In this document: piece after piece, positions 5,688 through 8,696 of the stretch
Layout: every line of letters starts with the position of its first letter
Numbering within the stretch: position 1 is the stretch's first letter
Assembly: GCA_023430285.1 (NCBI GenBank)
Contig: JAEZAV010000168.1
Span: 1-8,696, forward strand
Source of the DNA: Methanobacteriota archaeon
Lineage (GTDB): Archaea > Methanobacteriota > Methanobacteria > Methanobacteriales > Methanobacteriaceae
Length of the DNA stretch: 8,696 nucleotides
Direction: 5' to 3'
Program-made: the position numbers and the translations under genes
The notes under the pieces: generated by a model
What the model was told of the DNA's origin: nothing
The model's input: the letters and a program-made list of their open reading frames with translations, nothing else
Database searches by the model: none

Positions 5688-6584
5688 TTAGAGGATGTTG
5701 CTAACCAACATGCAAGATATGAGAATTAAGGGCCAAAACATGAATTCAAAATCTGCAATAGAGCCCAATTTAACCCAAACTTTATCATCTTCAGCATTTT
5801 GTGCGGTTCTAAGATAATAAAAGCTATAAAAGAAAAATATTATCAGCGAAAGACTTATGATCGGAATTATCCCGTAATAAACTCCTAAAATTAGTGGTAT
5901 GACTGCCAACACATTTAAAATATGCAAACAGTTAATAGCATTTCTTCTCCCTAGCATTACAGGCAATGTTTTGAGCCCCTCCTTAGAATCTGAAATATAG
6001 TCCTTCAGATCGAAAAATATGGCATTGATCATTCCCTTGAGATTTATGAATATGAATACAACGATAAATGGAACTGAAAATGGGATTGAGAAGAAAAGAG
6101 ATACAAACATGGTACCTCCCAGTGACCAGGTTAACACAGTGTAAACATTTTTAAACACCGGAATTTTTTTTGTAAGACTTTTCAGAGCAGTTGCGTATAA
6201 CAAACCACCCATGGTTATCAATCCAATGAAAATAATTAAATTCATGCCTGAAAACATTAAAAGAAGCAGGATTAAAATGGAGATATAGAACGTCAGTAGG
6301 AATGGGTAGAACTTTTTTTTCTTCTGTAGATGTTTTGATCTTTCAGAATTGGTTTCAAGATCCTTCTCTAGATCCCTCATGTAGTCAAAGCTGTAAACAA
6401 TCAATGGAAGTAGGTAAGAAATGACAAGTAGTGGAATATTTACCTCAGAATTGGTGATGATCATAGTGGTAAGAACTAATGATGGTGCTCCTAAAGCTGT
6501 TAAATAGCCCCCATGTACCAGTTCTTGAATGATCTTGGAAAGAAAATTCGAATAATGATTTTTAAATTCAATACTTAAAATCAT
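5688..6584 (-). CDS. UbiA-family membrane prenyltransferase
   Basis: A 298-residue integral membrane protein with about eight hydrophobic segments, the usual size and topology of UbiA prenyltransferases, which attach polyprenyl chains to aromatic or lipid acceptors inside the membrane. Two Asp-rich Mg-pyrophosphate sites are visible. The first is DYMRDLEKD (67-75), a D-x3-D-x3-D form in which the usual first Asn is replaced by Asp. The second is DLKDYISD (192-199), a standard DxxDxxxD. The loop YATALKSLTKKIPVFKNVY and the EGLKTLPVMLG stretch also fit the family. The substrate cannot be told: methanogens carry several UbiA paralogues, including the archaeol-lipid enzyme (DGGGP synthase), and this one is not in a lipid operon. 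The ATG at 6584 follows a G-rich stretch (GTGGGGGCG) at very short spacing. It is divergent from the histidine kinase gene. Confidence 0.87.
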   Translation of the reverse strand: MILSIEFKNHYSNFLSKIIQELVHGGYLTALGAPSLVLTTMIITNSEVNIPLLVISYLLPLIVYSFDYMRDLEKDLETNSERSKHLQKKKKFYPFLLTFYISILILLLLMFSGMNLIIFIGLITMGGLLYATALKSLTKKIPVFKNVYTVLTWSLGGTMFVSLFFSIPFSVPFIVVFIFINLKGMINAIFFDLKDYISDSKEGLKTLPVMLGRRNAINCLHILNVLAVIPLILGVYYGIIPIISLSLIIFFFYSFYYLRTAQNAEDDKVWVKLGSIADFEFMFWPLILISCMLVSNIL

Positions 6585-6623
6585 TCGCCCCCACGTCTAA
6601 AAAGTTCTTTTTTAAAGACTAAA

Positions 6624-6654
6624 CAACCAATCAGTAAAAAATACTAATTGGTTG
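6624..6654. repeat. 31-bp palindrome between UbiA-family gene and histidine kinase gene
   Basis: Arms of 13 bp (beginning CAACCAAT and ending ATTGGTTG) match as an inverted repeat with one mismatch (6632/6646) around an AAAAA centre. It lies 40 bp upstream of the prenyltransferase ATG and about 70 bp before the kinase TATA box. A minus-strand TATA-like box (TATTTTTTA, 6635-6643) falls at its centre, and another (CTTTAAAAAAAG, 6607-6618) lies just beside it, so a bound dimeric regulator could control the prenyltransferase promoter. The symmetry is seen directly; operator function is inferred. Confidence 0.55.
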
Positions 6655-6722
6655 ATAGATTAGACAATGATTTCGAATAATTTATTAATATAACTAGTTA
6701 TTTTCCAAGAAAGACCTAAAAA

Positions 6723-6732
6723 ATATTTATAC
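6723..6732 (+). promoter_or_regulatory. TATA box for the histidine kinase gene
   Basis: ATATTTATAC preceded by CTAAAAA makes a good BRE plus TATA box. Transcription would start near 6752, upstream of both possible start codons (6765 and 6792). Confidence 0.55.
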
Positions 6733-6778
6733 GAGAAAAAGATTTATTTGTTAGCTTACAAACTATGATAACACATCT

Positions 6779-6784
6779 GGAGAA
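6779..6784 (+). promoter_or_regulatory. Ribosome binding site favouring the internal kinase start at 6792
   Basis: GGAGAA lies nine bases after its GGAG core before the ATG at 6792. The earlier in-frame ATG at 6765 has no Shine-Dalgarno and would only add nine polar residues in front of the first membrane helix. Confidence 0.55.
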
Positions 6785-6791
6785 ACTCAAT

Positions 6792-8495
6792 ATGAACATA
6801 TACTCATACGTATCTTTGTCAGCTTTTTTCCTTTGTTTCTTCTTGGGCAATTTTATTTATCACAAAAATTCAAGAAGCCAACTAAATATCATGATTGCGA
6901 TTTTATGCTTTTTAGTAGGTTTTCTCGCGTTCACTGAATTTCAGTACAGACAGACTACAGATTTCCAAACAGCTTATCTGTGGCTTAAACTGAGCGGGTT
7001 ATGGCCATTGGTTCCTCCTGTTATACTTCACATTTCACTGATATTCACAGGAAAAACCGAAGTACTAAAAAACAAACTTACCTACCTGCTCATGTATGTT
7101 CCAGCGATAATAATCTCAATTTATGCTGTGACCACCAATCTGTTACTACAAGGAATTCTTAAGGAGTACTGGGGTTGGACCTATGTTTTCCCCCAAAATT
7201 CGGCCATATTTAATGTTATGAGCATATGGACCTTGACATGTGTTCTCATAGCCGGAGGGCTCTGTTTATTCTACTATATACGAACCAGAAATGTTGAGAA
7301 GTTACAGGCCAAATATCTGATTGCAGGATTGTATTTTCCCCTCATAATCAGCATGGTCAGTGATCTTGTACTGCCTTCCATGTCCATAAGAATCCCAGAA
7401 ACAACCATTGTAATGTCCACTGTGGGGTTAAGTTTCATAAGTTATGGTGTCTGGAAATATAGATTCCCAGCTTTAACAGCTGCAATTGCAGCAGATGAAA
7501 TTGTTTCAACCATGTCCAGTTTTCTTATTATGTTGGATCATCAGATGAAAATTGTAAACATAAACAAAGCCACAACCGATTTGTTTGGTTACGAAAAATC
7601 CGAAATTATTGGAAAACCAGTTAAATGCTTGTTTGCTGAAAAAACTAAGACTCTTAACGATCTACTGGACACTTCAACAAATTCAATAATCAACATTGAA
7701 ACCGTCATTAAGACAAAGAATGGTAGTACTGTACCCGTAATCATCTCAAAATCTGTTATAAAGAGCGATATGGGAACTGTTCTGGGAATTGTTTGCATAG
7801 GTAACAACATTATAGACATAAAGAATGCAGAGGATAAAATTAAGACTTCTCTCCAAGAAAAGGAATTGTTACTTAGGGAACTCCATCATCGTGTGAAAAA
7901 TAATTTACAAATTATTTCGAGCCTAATTAATCTACAGTCCCAGGGAATTAAAAACAAAGAAGATCTTGAGATTTTCAGGGAGAGCCAAAGTAGAGTTAAA
8001 TCAATGGCAATTATTCATGAGAAGCTTTACCAATCCACTGATCTTTCAAATATTAACTTCAGAGACTACATCCAAAGCTTGGTAAGTTATTTGGTATCCT
8101 ACTACTCCAAGGAAATGATAAAAATTGATATGGATGTTAACGAAGATCTGGTCCTTAACATGGATACTGCCGTGCCTTGTGGTCTGATAATCAATGAATT
8201 ATTTATAAATTCTTTGAAACATGCATTTGATGGAAGAAGAAACGGTAGAATAACTATAAAACTAACTTCGGATGATGAAAATCCAGAATGCTACGTCTTG
8301 CAAGTGGCTGATAATGGTGTAGGACTGCCTCCTGAAGTGGATATAAACAACCCCCAGAAGCTTGGTCTCCAACTTGTTGTTTCACTTACCAATCAGCTTG
8401 ATGGAAAAATATTCATTGATACTAAAGAAGGTACAAAATTCACCATTAAATTCAGGGAATTAATTTACAAACAGAGACTCATAAAATCTAAGTAA
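6792..8495 (+). CDS. Sensor histidine kinase, 7TM-PAS-HisKA_2-HATPase
   Basis: A 567-residue membrane sensor kinase from the preferred ATG (576 from the ATG at 6765). Residues 1-221 hold seven hydrophobic helices, resembling the 7TM sensor module of histidine kinases. A PAS domain follows at about 235-345 (SSFLIMLDHQMKIVNINKAT, FGYEKSEIIGK). The dimerisation domain is of the HisKA_2 type: RELHHRVKNNLQIISSLINL contains the phospho-acceptor His, most likely His366 next to Arg. The ATP-binding domain shows the N-box INELFINSLKHAF, G1 box DNGVG (507-511) and G2 box GLQLV (525-529), all intact. It should autophosphorylate and pass phosphate to a response regulator, but none is in the window. The ligand is unknown. 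It is preceded by its own TATA box and shares its upstream region with the divergent UbiA-family gene. The stop is followed by an A-rich stretch and a hairpin. Confidence 0.92.
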   Translation: MNIYSYVSLSAFFLCFFLGNFIYHKNSRSQLNIMIAILCFLVGFLAFTEFQYRQTTDFQTAYLWLKLSGLWPLVPPVILHISLIFTGKTEVLKNKLTYLLMYVPAIIISIYAVTTNLLLQGILKEYWGWTYVFPQNSAIFNVMSIWTLTCVLIAGGLCLFYYIRTRNVEKLQAKYLIAGLYFPLIISMVSDLVLPSMSIRIPETTIVMSTVGLSFISYGVWKYRFPALTAAIAADEIVSTMSSFLIMLDHQMKIVNINKATTDLFGYEKSEIIGKPVKCLFAEKTKTLNDLLDTSTNSIINIETVIKTKNGSTVPVIISKSVIKSDMGTVLGIVCIGNNIIDIKNAEDKIKTSLQEKELLLRELHHRVKNNLQIISSLINLQSQGIKNKEDLEIFRESQSRVKSMAIIHEKLYQSTDLSNINFRDYIQSLVSYLVSYYSKEMIKIDMDVNEDLVLNMDTAVPCGLIINELFINSLKHAFDGRRNGRITIKLTSDDENPECYVLQVADNGVGLPPEVDINNPQKLGLQLVVSLTNQLDGKIFIDTKEGTKFTIKFRELIYKQRLIKSK

Positions 8496-8528
8496 AAAAA
8501 AATATGAAATGAAATTTTTTGGAGAAGT

Positions 8529-8550
8529 TGGGGATTCAATGGATTCCCCA
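8529..8550. terminator. Hairpin between convergent genes, possible bidirectional terminator
   Basis: TGGGGA (8529-8534) pairs with TCCCCA (8545-8550). After a T/T mismatch, two more pairs close on an AATG loop. It sits in the 101-bp gap between the kinase and the convergent acidic protein. A T6 tract lies before it (8514-8519), and a weaker TGGTT/AACCA hairpin follows at 8559-8574. Because no T tract follows the stem in the kinase direction, it may protect 3' ends rather than terminate. Confidence 0.4.
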
Positions 8551-8596
8551 GATCCAAATGGTTGAAGCTAACCAAATTTACTTCTGAAGAAATCGA

Positions 8597-8696
8597 TCAC
8601 AGATCATCGAGTTCTTCTGCTATTTTATTCCATTTTTTAACTCGTTCATCCAAATTATCATCATCATCAGGAATTTGGGTTTCCATTTGTTTTTTA
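8597..8696 (-). CDS. C-terminal end of an acidic protein (5' part beyond the window)
   Basis: The minus-strand frame is open from the window edge to TGA at 8597-8599 and encodes 32 residues that include KKQMETQIPDDDD, then DERVKKWNKIAEELDDL. The four-Asp run and amphipathic helix look like a protein tail. The ATG at 8686 has no ribosome binding site in the visible ten bases, so it is more probably internal than a start. The family cannot be determined. A short 29-residue protein starting at that ATG is the alternative. Confidence 0.45.
   Translation of the reverse strand, partial: KKQMETQIPDDDDNLDERVKKWNKIAEELDDL

Noticed and set aside
6765..6791. Upstream ATG at 6765 as the kinase start
   Set aside because: It lacks a ribosome binding site, while the ATG at 6792 has GGAG at good spacing and begins directly before the first membrane helix; it remains a possible alternative.

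Overview
The window comes from an archaeon, most probably a methanogen of the Methanobacteriales (Methanobacterium-like); this is inferred from gene content. The evidence is an A-type (archaeal) ATP synthase operon end, archaea-restricted conserved families (DUF22-like and UPF0216/DUF61-like), an archaeal-type tRNA-Gln beginning with an A1-U72 pair, GGAG/GGTG-like ribosome binding sites, archaeal TATA boxes, U-rich terminators, and a 7TM-PAS-HisKA_2 sensor kinase of a kind common in these methanogens. The DNA is AT-rich throughout and shows no sign of a mobile element, prophage or CRISPR array.

Layout. (1) 1-1566, plus strand: the 3' end of the A-ATP synthase operon, with atpB (5' end cut off), a perfect 8-bp hairpin, atpD, and a directly abutting DUF22-like gene with a TTG start, ending in a U-rich terminator. 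(2) 1574-1987, minus strand: a small charged coiled-coil protein of unknown function. (3) 1988-2349: a gene-free AT-rich stretch holding promoters for the flanking divergent genes and a 13-bp palindrome. (4) 2350-2922, plus strand: a UPF0216/DUF61-like protein coupled to a 52-residue single-pass membrane protein. (5) 2957-5523, minus strand: read in the direction of transcription, a basic/coiled-coil protein, a Cas4/RecB-like Fe-S nuclease with all motifs intact, a tRNA-Gln(UUG), and an ATP-grasp carboligase starting only 24 nt after the tRNA. (6) 5688-6584, minus strand: a UbiA-family membrane prenyltransferase, divergent from (7) 6792-8495, plus strand: a sensor histidine kinase; a 31-bp palindrome lies between them. 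(8) 8597-8696, minus strand: the C-terminus of an acidic protein cut by the window end, convergent with the kinase.

How the genes may work together. AtpB and AtpD are parts of the rotary ATP synthase; the DUF22-like gene is presumably co-transcribed with them and could be an accessory factor, which is inference. The best candidate for an undescribed system is the two-gene unit of coiled-coil/basic protein plus stand-alone Cas4-like nuclease, separated by 2 bp and translationally coupled, with no CRISPR array or other cas gene in view. The second point of interest is the arrangement of tRNA-Gln and ATP-grasp gene, where there is hardly room for a separate promoter. Most of the window otherwise looks like ordinary chromosomal backbone.
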